This document shows positions 1 to 4,879 of a DNA stretch of 7,108 nucleotides, one piece after another. Position numbers and translations under genes: made by a program. The stretch lies in contig JALOAD010000094.1 of the NCBI GenBank assembly GCA_023228995.1, positions 1 to 7,108 on the forward strand. Reading direction: 5' to 3'. Below the pieces are notes generated by a model that worked only from the letters and a program-made list of their open reading frames with translations, searched no databases and had not been told where the DNA came from. Position 1 is the stretch's first letter, and every line of letters begins with the position of its first letter. This DNA is from Candidatus Muiribacterium halophilum (lineage in GTDB: Bacteria; Muiribacteriota; Muiribacteriia; Muiribacteriales; Muiribacteriaceae).

Positions 1-1
1 T

Positions 2-1108
2 GTTATTACAAGAGAATTTGAGTTTGAAAAAGGTGATTATTATGATTTTGTAACTCTTAGAAGATCGTATCAGAATCTTTCTAATACAGGTTATTTTAAT
101 AAAGTTGATTTTGTTCCTGAAAACGATGTTGATGGAAATGTTAATATGAAAGTATCGGTTGAGGAAGGTGAAACTGGAGCTTTTAGATTTGGTGGTACTT
201 ATGGAGATGAAAACGGTTTGTCAGGTCTTCTTGAACTTTCTGATAAAAACTTTAGAGGAACTGGAATCAATCTTAAAATGAAAGCTGAATTTGGTGGAAT
301 GGATAATTATGAGCTTGGTTATTTTAATCCAAGATGGAAAGATAAAAAGATAAGTCAAGGATTTAATCTTTATAGAACAAAATATGATAGGGATAAATAT
401 AGTGATACAACTGGTAATTACCTTTATTCTTATGATGAGTTAAGAAAAGGTGCAAATGTTTCTTGGGGAATAAATCTAACAAGATTTACTAAATTTAGTT
501 TAGCTTTTTACGATGAAAATATCGAGATAATTCCACAAAAACCAGGTCTTAGTGATGATCATCTTCAAACTTTTAAAATAGGAGTTTCAAAAAGTATTAC
601 AGATAATGTTTTTTATCCAGAATTTGGGTATAGTACTAGTTCTTCTATTGAATTGACAGGATCTCCGTTTAAAGGTAAAGATGATTTTTCAAGATATACT
701 ACAGATTTTAGATATTACAAAAAAATGTCTTCTAAACTTGTATTTGCTTCAAGGATTAAATACGGAAAAACTGATATTCGTAAAGGTGTTGTAGAAGATT
801 ATGAAAAATTTTCTCTTGGTGGTGGTACAAGTATAAGAGGTTATAAATCAAGAGAATTTCTTGGTGAAGAAATTCTTCTTGGAAATATTGAATTTAGATG
901 GAGTTTTGGTGATAGTTTTAAAATATTTGCTTTTACTGATAAAGGAAATATGGATTTTGATACTTCAAAAAAACTTGGAGAAAAAACAGGTACAGGGTTT
1001 GGCGTGCTTTTTAAAACTCCTTTTGGTATGATAAGACTTGATTGGGGTACACCTGACGAAGATGGACGAAAGACTAAAAACTATTTTAATTTTGGGACTA
1101 TGTTTTAA
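2..1108 (+). CDS. bamA: BamA outer-membrane assembly factor, C-terminal part (5' truncated)
   Basis: This is the central insertase of the beta-barrel assembly machine in the outer membrane. The frame is open from base 2, so the N-terminal POTRA repeats lie upstream; the Met at 146 is internal and not the start. The first ~48 visible residues fit the end of the last POTRA domain (VITREFEFEKGD, then NTGYFNKVDF). The barrel follows: alternating aromatic strands, the signature lid-loop motif SIRGY (Arg-Gly-Tyr at 836-844, the family's [V/I]RG[F/Y]), and a last strand ending in Phe (FNFGTMF), the usual C-terminal barrel signal. RGY plus the VITRE-type POTRA segment favour BamA over TamA or a two-partner-secretion transporter, although a second Omp85 paralogue cannot be excluded without the N-terminus. 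TAA at 1106-1108 overlaps the next ATG by one base. No lipid-anchored Bam partner is visible here. Confidence 0.88.
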   Translation, partial: VITREFEFEKGDYYDFVTLRRSYQNLSNTGYFNKVDFVPENDVDGNVNMKVSVEEGETGAFRFGGTYGDENGLSGLLELSDKNFRGTGINLKMKAEFGGMDNYELGYFNPRWKDKKISQGFNLYRTKYDRDKYSDTTGNYLYSYDELRKGANVSWGINLTRFTKFSLAFYDENIEIIPQKPGLSDDHLQTFKIGVSKSITDNVFYPEFGYSTSSSIELTGSPFKGKDDFSRYTTDFRYYKKMSSKLVFASRIKYGKTDIRKGVVEDYEKFSLGGGTSIRGYKSREFLGEEILLGNIEFRWSFGDSFKIFAFTDKGNMDFDTSKKLGEKTGTGFGVLFKTPFGMIRLDWGTPDEDGRKTKNYFNFGTMF

Positions 1109-1719
1109 TGAAAAAAAGTATTGATGAAATATCTATAGAGAATTTATCGCATTTTATAAAAACTCCTCTGGCTATAATCACTGGATATTGTGATATTGTA
1201 AATGATGGTATGGCAGGAGAAATAAATGCTGAACAAAAAGAATATATTTCAAAAATAAAGAATGAAGTTGCTAAAGTTGATGATTTTCTTAATATTTTTA
1301 TAGATAATGTTGAAAAGAGTTTTAAAGAAGAATTTGAAAAGAGATTTGATGTAAATCTTGTTGATACATTAAAAGAATTATTTATGATAATTTATTCGCA
1401 ATCTGAAAAAAACAGAGTATTTCCTGATTTTATAATGCCTGATATAGATATTATTCTTAATGTAGATGAACAGTTTGATAAAGCTTTTATGCTTGTTTTA
1501 AGAGAGTTTATAAAGATAATGAATAAAGATCAGTTTCTTAAACTTGAAATTGATAGTAAAAAAAATAATATTACTATTTGGGCTGATAAAAATAATTTAA
1601 AAACAGATATTTTAAGTTTGAAATCTAATTTTCTTTTTATTACAGGTAAAGTTATGCTTGAAACTGTTGGTTTAAAAGTTGTTATAAAAGACAATAGGAT
1701 AATTATTTTTTATGGTTGA
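1108..1719 (+). CDS. Degenerate histidine-kinase-like protein (DHp domain with reduced ATPase-like domain)
   Basis: A soluble 203-residue protein with no membrane segment and no sensor domain. Residues 8-60 resemble a HisKA/DHp hairpin: the H-box reads LSHFIKTPLAIITGY, placing the phospho-acceptor His at 15 with the usual Thr-Pro four residues on (T19-P20). The acidic residue that normally follows the His (HE or HD) is Phe16. The rest (~80-203) has the length and rough strand/helix order of a HATPase domain, but no N-box Asn, DxGxG or GxGxG glycine box is recognisable; where the N-box helix should be it reads VLREFIKIMNK. Known proteins of this general build, such as Spo0B and ChpT, act as histidine phosphotransferases rather than ATP-using kinases; that role is inferred here. 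No response regulator is in view. Start and stop overlap bamA by 1 base and ddl by 8, so translation is probably coupled. A weak GGGA lies ~10 bases before the ATG. Confidence 0.62.
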   Translation: MKKSIDEISIENLSHFIKTPLAIITGYCDIVNDGMAGEINAEQKEYISKIKNEVAKVDDFLNIFIDNVEKSFKEEFEKRFDVNLVDTLKELFMIIYSQSEKNRVFPDFIMPDIDIILNVDEQFDKAFMLVLREFIKIMNKDQFLKLEIDSKKNNITIWADKNNLKTDILSLKSNFLFITGKVMLETVGLKVVIKDNRIIIFYG

Positions 1720-2620
1720 TATAAAAAAAATCGGACTTATTTCAGGTGGACTTTCAAAAGAAAGAGATATTTCAATTAAAAGTGCTAAAAATATAAGAAG
1801 AATTCTTAATAATTTAGGATTTAAAGTAATTGAGCTTGATATAGATAATATTCTTATTCCAACATTAAAAAATGAAAATTTAAAATTTGTTTATAATATA
1901 CTTCATGGTAAATACGGTGAAGATGGCTTTATACAGGGATTTTTTGAAACGCTTGGAATAAAATATACAGGTTCAAAAGTTCTTGGTTCTTCAATTTGCA
2001 ATAATAAAGTTTTTACAAAAAAGATTTTAATGTCAAGTAATGTAAATACTCCTGAATTTGCTCTTATTAGAAATAAAGAAGATATATTTCATAATACTTT
2101 AGATTTTCCTGTTGTATGTAAACCTGTTGATGAGGGTTCAAGTATTGGTGTCGAAATAATTACAGATACTCAGGGACTTATTGAGTATATTGATAAAAAT
2201 CTTTGTATTTATAATGAGATTCTTGTTGAAAAATATATTGAAGGAATGGAAATTACTGTTTCTATAATTGGTAATGAACATTTAACTGTGCTTCCTGTTC
2301 TTGAATTATGTCCTAAAAAACAATTTTATGATTTTGAGGCAAAATATACTCCAGGTATGACAGATTTTATTCTTCCAGCACGAATTAGTGACAGTTTGTT
2401 AAAAAAAGTTGAAGATACAGCTTTAGAAGCCCATAGATCCTGTTATTGCTTTGGTGTTTCAAGAATTGATATGATAATTGGGAATAAAGATAATATTCCT
2501 TATGTTCTTGAGATAAATACTTCTCCTGGAATGACAGATCAGTCTGATTTACCTGCTCAGGCTAAATACGCAGGTTTTAGTGAAGAAAAACTGATTGAAG
2601 AAATATTGAAAAGTATGTGA
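1712..2620 (+). CDS. ddl: D-alanine--D-alanine ligase
   Basis: Cytoplasmic ATP-grasp ligase that joins two D-Ala to make the dipeptide capped onto the peptidoglycan precursor UDP-MurNAc-tripeptide. The full-length 302 residues match the family (~300-360). Motifs in order: SGGLSKERDIS (11-21, Glu17 contacts the first D-Ala); HGKYGEDGFIQG (65-76); CKPVDEGSSIGV (136-147, the Ser-Ser loop); VEKYIEGMEITV (172-183, ATP-binding acidic region); omega-loop YDFEAKY (206-212) with Lys211-Tyr212; SRIDM (250-254); and LEINTSPGMTDQSDLP (266-281), carrying the Mg-binding Glu267 and Asn269. Tyr212 is at the position that marks D-Ala-D-Ala ligases; VanA-type D-lactate ligases have His in this loop. The start is inside the end of the preceding gene with only a weak AGGA ~12 bases upstream, consistent with coupling. 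Its place after an Omp85 gene fits an envelope operon. Confidence 0.96.
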   Translation: MVDIKKIGLISGGLSKERDISIKSAKNIRRILNNLGFKVIELDIDNILIPTLKNENLKFVYNILHGKYGEDGFIQGFFETLGIKYTGSKVLGSSICNNKVFTKKILMSSNVNTPEFALIRNKEDIFHNTLDFPVVCKPVDEGSSIGVEIITDTQGLIEYIDKNLCIYNEILVEKYIEGMEITVSIIGNEHLTVLPVLELCPKKQFYDFEAKYTPGMTDFILPARISDSLLKKVEDTALEAHRSCYCFGVSRIDMIIGNKDNIPYVLEINTSPGMTDQSDLPAQAKYAGFSEEKLIEEILKSM

Positions 2621-2633
2621 GGTTTTTAATTTT

Positions 2634-3149
2634 ATGCTCACTCAAAATGAGCTTATTGAAAAAGTTTTAATTAAAGAAAGACTTTTGAGATTCTGGATAA
2701 AAGAATATAATTTAAAGAAATTTGTTAATTCCAGAAAAACAGGAAATCTTTATAATGAAGAGATTGTTTATTTTATTAATTGTATAAAATATTTAAAAGA
2801 TAGTGATGTATTTTCAACAAATGGTATTAAAAATATTGTAAAGAGTTTGAAAAAACAAAATAAATCTCTTATTGAACTTGATTTTTTAAAAGAATATTCT
2901 CTTAGTTTTGATAAAAATATTGCTTATTATGATGATTTAAAAGAAAATTTAAATGAAAATAACAAAGATACAAGTATCGAAGATACAAGTATTGAGGATA
3001 AATATATAAAAAACATTATGGAAGCAGAATTGCTTATTGGTTCTAATAAAAAGAAGGAAGCTAAAATTCTTCTTAAAGAAGTTAGTTTAAAAAGTAGTCT
3101 TTATAATAGAATTGCTTTTGAGATGCTTTCTATGATAGATGAGGATTGA
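2634..3149 (+). CDS. Divergent MerR-type helix-turn-helix protein
   Basis: A 171-residue protein whose first ~72 residues follow the MerR winged-helix layout: helix-turn-helix ELIEKVLIKERLLRFWIKEY (6-25; the LRxW core is the best-preserved part), wing RKTGNLYNEEIV (34-45), then a helix pair ending in FSTNGIKNIVKSL (60-72), the counterpart of the usual FTxxGxRxxL. The wing is weakened: GNLY replaces the usual GxRxY, so the Arg before the Tyr is lost. Residues 73-125 are Lys/Glu/Asn-rich with a DTSIE duplication (112-121). The last ~45 form an amphipathic helical segment (EAELLIGSNKKKEAKILLKEV) resembling a single TPR-like helix pair. No effector-binding Cys or drug-binding domain is seen. Likely a DNA-binding regulator or a nucleoid/structural protein; its target is unknown. 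GTGAGG at 2617-2622, overlapping the ddl stop, is the ribosome site, 11 bases from the ATG. The stop overlaps the next ATG by one base. Confidence 0.65.
   Translation: MLTQNELIEKVLIKERLLRFWIKEYNLKKFVNSRKTGNLYNEEIVYFINCIKYLKDSDVFSTNGIKNIVKSLKKQNKSLIELDFLKEYSLSFDKNIAYYDDLKENLNENNKDTSIEDTSIEDKYIKNIMEAELLIGSNKKKEAKILLKEVSLKSSLYNRIAFEMLSMIDED
2966..2995 (+). repeat. Two tandem 15-bp copies inside the MerR-like gene
   Basis: AGATACAAGTATCGA at 2966-2980 is followed directly by AGATACAAGTATTGA at 2981-2995 (14 of 15 bases equal). The unit is five codons long and in frame, giving DTSIE-DTSIE in the acidic linker after the DNA-binding domain. This looks like a recent slippage duplication in a low-constraint linker. 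Confidence 0.85.
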
Positions 3150-3538
3150 TGAAAAAAGATAATTTAATTTTCTTTATTATATTTTTAACAGGTATTTCTT
3201 TTATTATTCTTGGTTCTTTATTTGCAAAGGCTAATTTTTTATATGCTGTGGATAATAGAATTGAATTAAATCAAAAACTTATAAAAGATGAGATTAAAGA
3301 AAAATTTCAATATGATTTTCCAGAAGATATTATATATAAAATGAATTTTAGTGATATTTTAATTAAAATAAAGAAAAACAAAGATTTTTCAAAATATAAA
3401 GATGAAGTTTTGGAAAATATTAAAATATTTAACAATGAGATAAAAGAGTTAAATAAGATAATTGAAAAATTTCCAAATAATATTGTGTGTGATATTATGA
3501 AAATAAGTAAAAAAAAGGAAATTGAATTTTCTGAATAA
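3149..3538 (+). CDS. Small exported or membrane-anchored protein of unknown function
   Basis: I do not recognise the family. A TTG at 3146 would add one residue, but ATG at 3149 fits better: it forms the TGATG stop/start overlap with the upstream gene and leaves a usable distance to GAGGA at 3141-3145, giving 129 residues. The N-terminus is a Lys-Lys start, a hydrophobic stretch (residues 6-25) and then LFAKA, an A-x-A-type site after Ala28 that could be cut by signal peptidase I; otherwise it would serve as a single membrane anchor. The remaining ~100 residues are Lys/Glu/Ile-rich and predicted helical (IKDEIKEKF; VLENIKIFNNEIKELNKII), coiled-coil-like, with one lone Cys near the C-terminus. 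The protein would therefore act in the periplasm or on the outer face of the inner membrane. Position after ddl raises the thought of a division protein (FtsL/FtsQ), but no POTRA or leucine-zipper pattern convincingly supports this. Confidence 0.7.
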   Translation: MKKDNLIFFIIFLTGISFIILGSLFAKANFLYAVDNRIELNQKLIKDEIKEKFQYDFPEDIIYKMNFSDILIKIKKNKDFSKYKDEVLENIKIFNNEIKELNKIIEKFPNNIVCDIMKISKKKEIEFSE

Positions 3539-3543
3539 TGTTT

Positions 3544-3550
3544 AAAGGAG
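3544..3550 (+). promoter_or_regulatory. Strong ribosome-binding site that fixes a TTG start
   Basis: AAAGGAG sits 9 bases before TTG at 3560, in the short gap after the preceding stop. No ATG or GTG follows at a suitable distance, and the first in-frame Met lies inside the first membrane helix. This site is therefore the main argument for TTG as the ribU start codon. Confidence 0.8.
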
Positions 3551-3559
3551 AGTTTTAAT

Positions 3560-4099
3560 TTGACTCAAAAAAATTATGATTTGAGAAAACTTATTAATAT
3601 ATCTATTTTTTCTGTATTAGGTTTTCTTATTATGTTTTTTACAGAAATATCTGTTTTTCCAGCTGCTTTTTTTCTTAAATATGATTGTTCTGAGATAACT
3701 TCGCTTCTTATTGCATTCAAATATGGTCCTCAGGCTGGTATTTTGACAGTTATAATAAGAAATATGCTTTTTTTTATGATGAAAGAAGGCGGTGGATTGG
3801 CAGGAATTATTGCTTCGACTTTTTCAAGTGTTTTATTTGTTTTAATAGCTTCTTTATATTATTCAAAAAGAAAAAATATGAATACTGTGTATTTATCTTT
3901 GTTTTTTGCAATAATTATTAATGCTGCTGCTATGGTTCCAATTAATTATAGTCTTATAACTTATATTTATAAAATACCCGTAGATATGGGGTCTACAATA
4001 ATTTATGGTGTTATACCATTTAATATTTTTAAAGGTATTCTTAACAGTGTTATTTTACTTTTTGTATATAAAAAAATATGGAGATTTTTAGAAAAATGA
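3560..4099 (+). CDS. ribU: RibU-like riboflavin S component of an ECF transporter
   Basis: Substrate-binding membrane subunit of an energy-coupling factor importer, probably for riboflavin or FMN. It works with a shared EcfA-EcfA'-EcfT module that must be encoded elsewhere. The 179 residues are mostly hydrophobic with about six membrane segments (roughly 11-30, 45-72, 80-100, 108-125, 128-138, 146-172). RibU-type signatures: FPAAFFLKYDCSEI (33-46, the LKxDxS motif), FKYGPQAG (53-60), IRN (66-68), PINY (127-130), and PFNIFKGILNSVI (153-165) in the last helix. The start is TTG, supported by AAAGGAG 9 bases upstream. TGA at 4097-4099 overlaps the next likely ATG as ATGA. No FMN riboswitch fits in the 21-base upstream gap, so control would come from the operon promoter. 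Substrate assignment is by motif resemblance; another S-component specificity remains possible. Confidence 0.8.
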   Translation: MTQKNYDLRKLINISIFSVLGFLIMFFTEISVFPAAFFLKYDCSEITSLLIAFKYGPQAGILTVIIRNMLFFMMKEGGGLAGIIASTFSSVLFVLIASLYYSKRKNMNTVYLSLFFAIIINAAAMVPINYSLITYIYKIPVDMGSTIIYGVIPFNIFKGILNSVILLFVYKKIWRFLEK

Positions 4100-4500
4100 A
4101 AATTAAAAATAAAAAATTGTATTTGTTGAATTCAAATATTCAGGAAGAGCTTTTTTTAGATATGAAAGATTTTCTTAATTGGATTAGATATTTTAGAAAT
4201 GATATTTATGTTCTTGATGAAGTTTATGAAAAGTATAAAGATGTTTTTGAAATTTATAATATTACTTTTGATGAATTTGTAACAAGAACTGAGCTTATTG
4301 AACATATTACGAAAAGAAAAAAGAAATCTAGTATAGTTTTAATTGAAGATAATTGTAATGATGTTGAAGATTTAGCTGATATAGTTTTTTGGACTGGTGA
4401 TGTTACTTGTTGTGATAAAGGTTGTGAATTTTATTATGTAAAGAATTTTTCAATGATAAAAGAAACTTTACAGACTATACATGAAGTTTCAAAAGACTGA
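4096..4500 (+). CDS. Unknown protein with a CCxxxC cysteine cluster
   Basis: I do not recognise this family. Two in-frame starts exist: ATG at 4078 (140 residues, no ribosome site before it) and ATG at 4096 (134 residues). I prefer 4096 because GGAGA at 4080-4084 lies 11 bases before it and it forms a 4-base ATGA overlap with the ribU stop. The protein is soluble and charged. Numbered from 4096, a basic start (MKIKNKKLYLLN) leads into a helical middle with aromatic-rich acidic segments (WIRYFRNDIYVLDEVYEKY), then a basic patch TKRKKKSS (~72-79). A beta-type segment IVLIEDNCND follows, then ADIVFWTGDVTCCDKGCEF with Cys at 105, 106 and 110 in addition to Cys87. The four Cys could bind a metal or take part in redox chemistry, but no known zinc or Fe-S motif matches exactly. 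It is the last gene of the operon, with the minus-strand hairpin starting 15 bases after its stop. Confidence 0.7.
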   Translation: MKIKNKKLYLLNSNIQEELFLDMKDFLNWIRYFRNDIYVLDEVYEKYKDVFEIYNITFDEFVTRTELIEHITKRKKKSSIVLIEDNCNDVEDLADIVFWTGDVTCCDKGCEFYYVKNFSMIKETLQTIHEVSKD

Positions 4501-4506
4501 TTTTAT

Positions 4507-4573
4507 TTAAAAAAAATGCGAGATTATTCAAAATAGTATTAAAAAAACAAACTACTTTGAACAACCTCGCATT
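4507..4573 (-). terminator. Minus-strand intrinsic terminator candidate: 23-bp hairpin plus T-run
   Basis: Arms at 4515-4537 and 4551-4573 enclose a 13-base loop. Read as minus-strand RNA, all 23 positions pair (20 Watson-Crick and three G-U), and the second arm runs straight into eight Ts (the A-run at 4509-4516) followed by AAATAAAA, the classic intrinsic terminator layout. Read as + strand RNA, the same three positions are A-C mismatches and the hairpin is followed by AAAAGAGAGGG with no T-run. So the element looks built to stop transcription entering leftwards from 4574 onward, shielding the end of the upstream operon from antisense transcripts. It could instead be a dispersed palindromic repeat. 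Confidence 0.6.
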
Positions 4574-4644
4574 AAAAGAGAGGGTAAAACTTCACTTGTC
4601 TTTTTATCGGTTTTTTGTAAAAGTAATTTAGAAAAAATAATAAA

Positions 4645-4673
4645 TTGAAAATTATTATTAATTATTTTATAAT
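4645..4673 (+). promoter_or_regulatory. Near-consensus sigma-70-type promoter upstream of sahH
   Basis: TTGAAA (4645-4650) and TATAAT (4668-4673) are separated by exactly 17 bases, matching the housekeeping consensus at 11 of 12 positions. Transcription would begin near 4680, giving sahH a leader of about 200 bases that includes the 8-bp repeats and both palindromes. In such AT-rich DNA a TATAAT alone means little; the matching -35 at ideal spacing is what makes it credible. Confidence 0.55.
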
Positions 4674-4690
4674 TTGGAAATATTTAAATG

Positions 4691-4730
4691 GTGAAATAGT
4701 GAAATGGTGAAATAGTGAAATAGTGAAATG
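4691..4730 (+). repeat. Five tandem copies of GTGAAATR
   Basis: Perfectly phased 8-bp units begin at 4691, 4699, 4707, 4715 and 4723. The last base is A, G, A, A, G in order, the only variation. A partial unit (AAATG) precedes them, and GGAAAAGC ends the array. The array lies just downstream of the best promoter candidate and upstream of the paired palindromes, so changes in copy number would change the spacing between them by 8 bp. Confidence 0.9.
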
Positions 4731-4757
4731 GGAAAAGCTATAAATCCACTTCACACA

Positions 4758-4817
4758 AAAATGTTCACCGAACATTTTAATTCGCCAAAAAATGTTCATT
4801 GAACATTTTGATTCGCT
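4758..4817 (+). promoter_or_regulatory. Paired palindromes in a tandem 29-bp repeat, operator-like
   Basis: Copy 1 is at 4758-4786 and copy 2 at 4789-4817, with 25 of 29 bases equal and all four differences transitions. Each begins with a 21-bp palindrome, AAAATGTTC-N3-GAACATTTT (4758-4778 with centre ACC; 4789-4809 with centre ATT), and continues into RATTCGCY. The palindrome centres are 31 bp apart, about three turns of DNA, so two bound dimers would sit on the same face. The arms hold only two G-C pairs each and a 3-base loop, so a DNA operator is more plausible than a stable RNA hairpin. Copy 2 touches the -35 of the proximal promoter candidate. The protein that would bind is unknown. Confidence 0.6.
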
Positions 4818-4838
4818 ATCTCGCAGGTTTTATATAAT
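4808..4838 (+). promoter_or_regulatory. Weaker proximal promoter candidate for sahH
   Basis: TTGATT (4808-4813) and TATAAT (4833-4838) are 19 bases apart, or 17 if TATATA at 4831-4836 is taken as the -10. The -35 overlaps the right edge of the second palindrome, so a protein bound there would block or assist polymerase directly. The leader would then be only about 35 bases. Spacing and -35 match are poorer than at 4645-4673. Confidence 0.35.
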
Positions 4839-4865
4839 TATTTTAGTAATATTAATAAAAAATAT

Positions 4866-4871
4866 AAGGAG
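4866..4871 (+). promoter_or_regulatory. Ribosome-binding site of sahH
   Basis: AAGGAG is 8 bases before ATG at 4880. A second in-frame ATG at 4898 has its own AAAAGGA 7 bases upstream, so a product shorter by six residues is possible. Confidence 0.8.
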
Positions 4872-4879
4872 TTTTAAAA

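Larger units (their letters stand above)
4501..4879. other. Intergenic control region between the two operons
   Basis: This 379-base stretch carries no convincing protein gene on either strand. From left to right it holds: a long inverted repeat with a T-run on the minus-strand side (4509-4573); an unassigned AT-rich segment (4574-4644); a near-consensus + promoter (4645-4673); five 8-bp tandem repeats (4691-4730); a tandem 29-bp repeat with two palindromes (4758-4817); a second, weaker promoter candidate (4808-4838); and the sahH ribosome site (4866-4871). I find no + strand terminator with a T-run for the upstream operon. Confidence 0.8.

Noticed and set aside
3539-3559. FMN riboswitch before ribU
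   Set aside because: The gap is only 21 bases and contains just the ribosome site.
4515-4573. Terminator for the upstream operon on the + strand
   Set aside because: On + RNA the stem has three A-C mismatches and is followed by A/G-rich sequence with no T-run, so it does not fit an intrinsic terminator in that direction.
4662-4799. A 45-codon minus-strand open frame (ATG at 4799-4797, stop TAA at 4664-4662)
   Set aside because: It is made entirely of the palindromes and 8-bp repeats, giving low-complexity runs such as SHFTISLFHHFTIS, and no ribosome site precedes its ATG. It is most likely a by-product of the repeats, although the minus-strand terminator downstream means it is not wholly excluded.
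4758-4809. LexA/SOS box
   Set aside because: The half-sites are GTTC-N3-GAAC, opposite in orientation to the Firmicutes box (GAAC-N4-GTTC) and unlike the alphaproteobacterial direct repeat GTTC-N7-GTTC.
4691-4817. CRISPR array
   Set aside because: The 8-bp units have no spacers, and the 29-bp repeat occurs only twice with a 2-base gap; no cas genes are near.
4680-4879. SAH or SAM riboswitch upstream of sahH
   Set aside because: The leader is AT-rich with only short weak hairpins; I cannot place the GC-rich conserved core or pseudoknot typical of those riboswitches. A covariance-model search would settle it.
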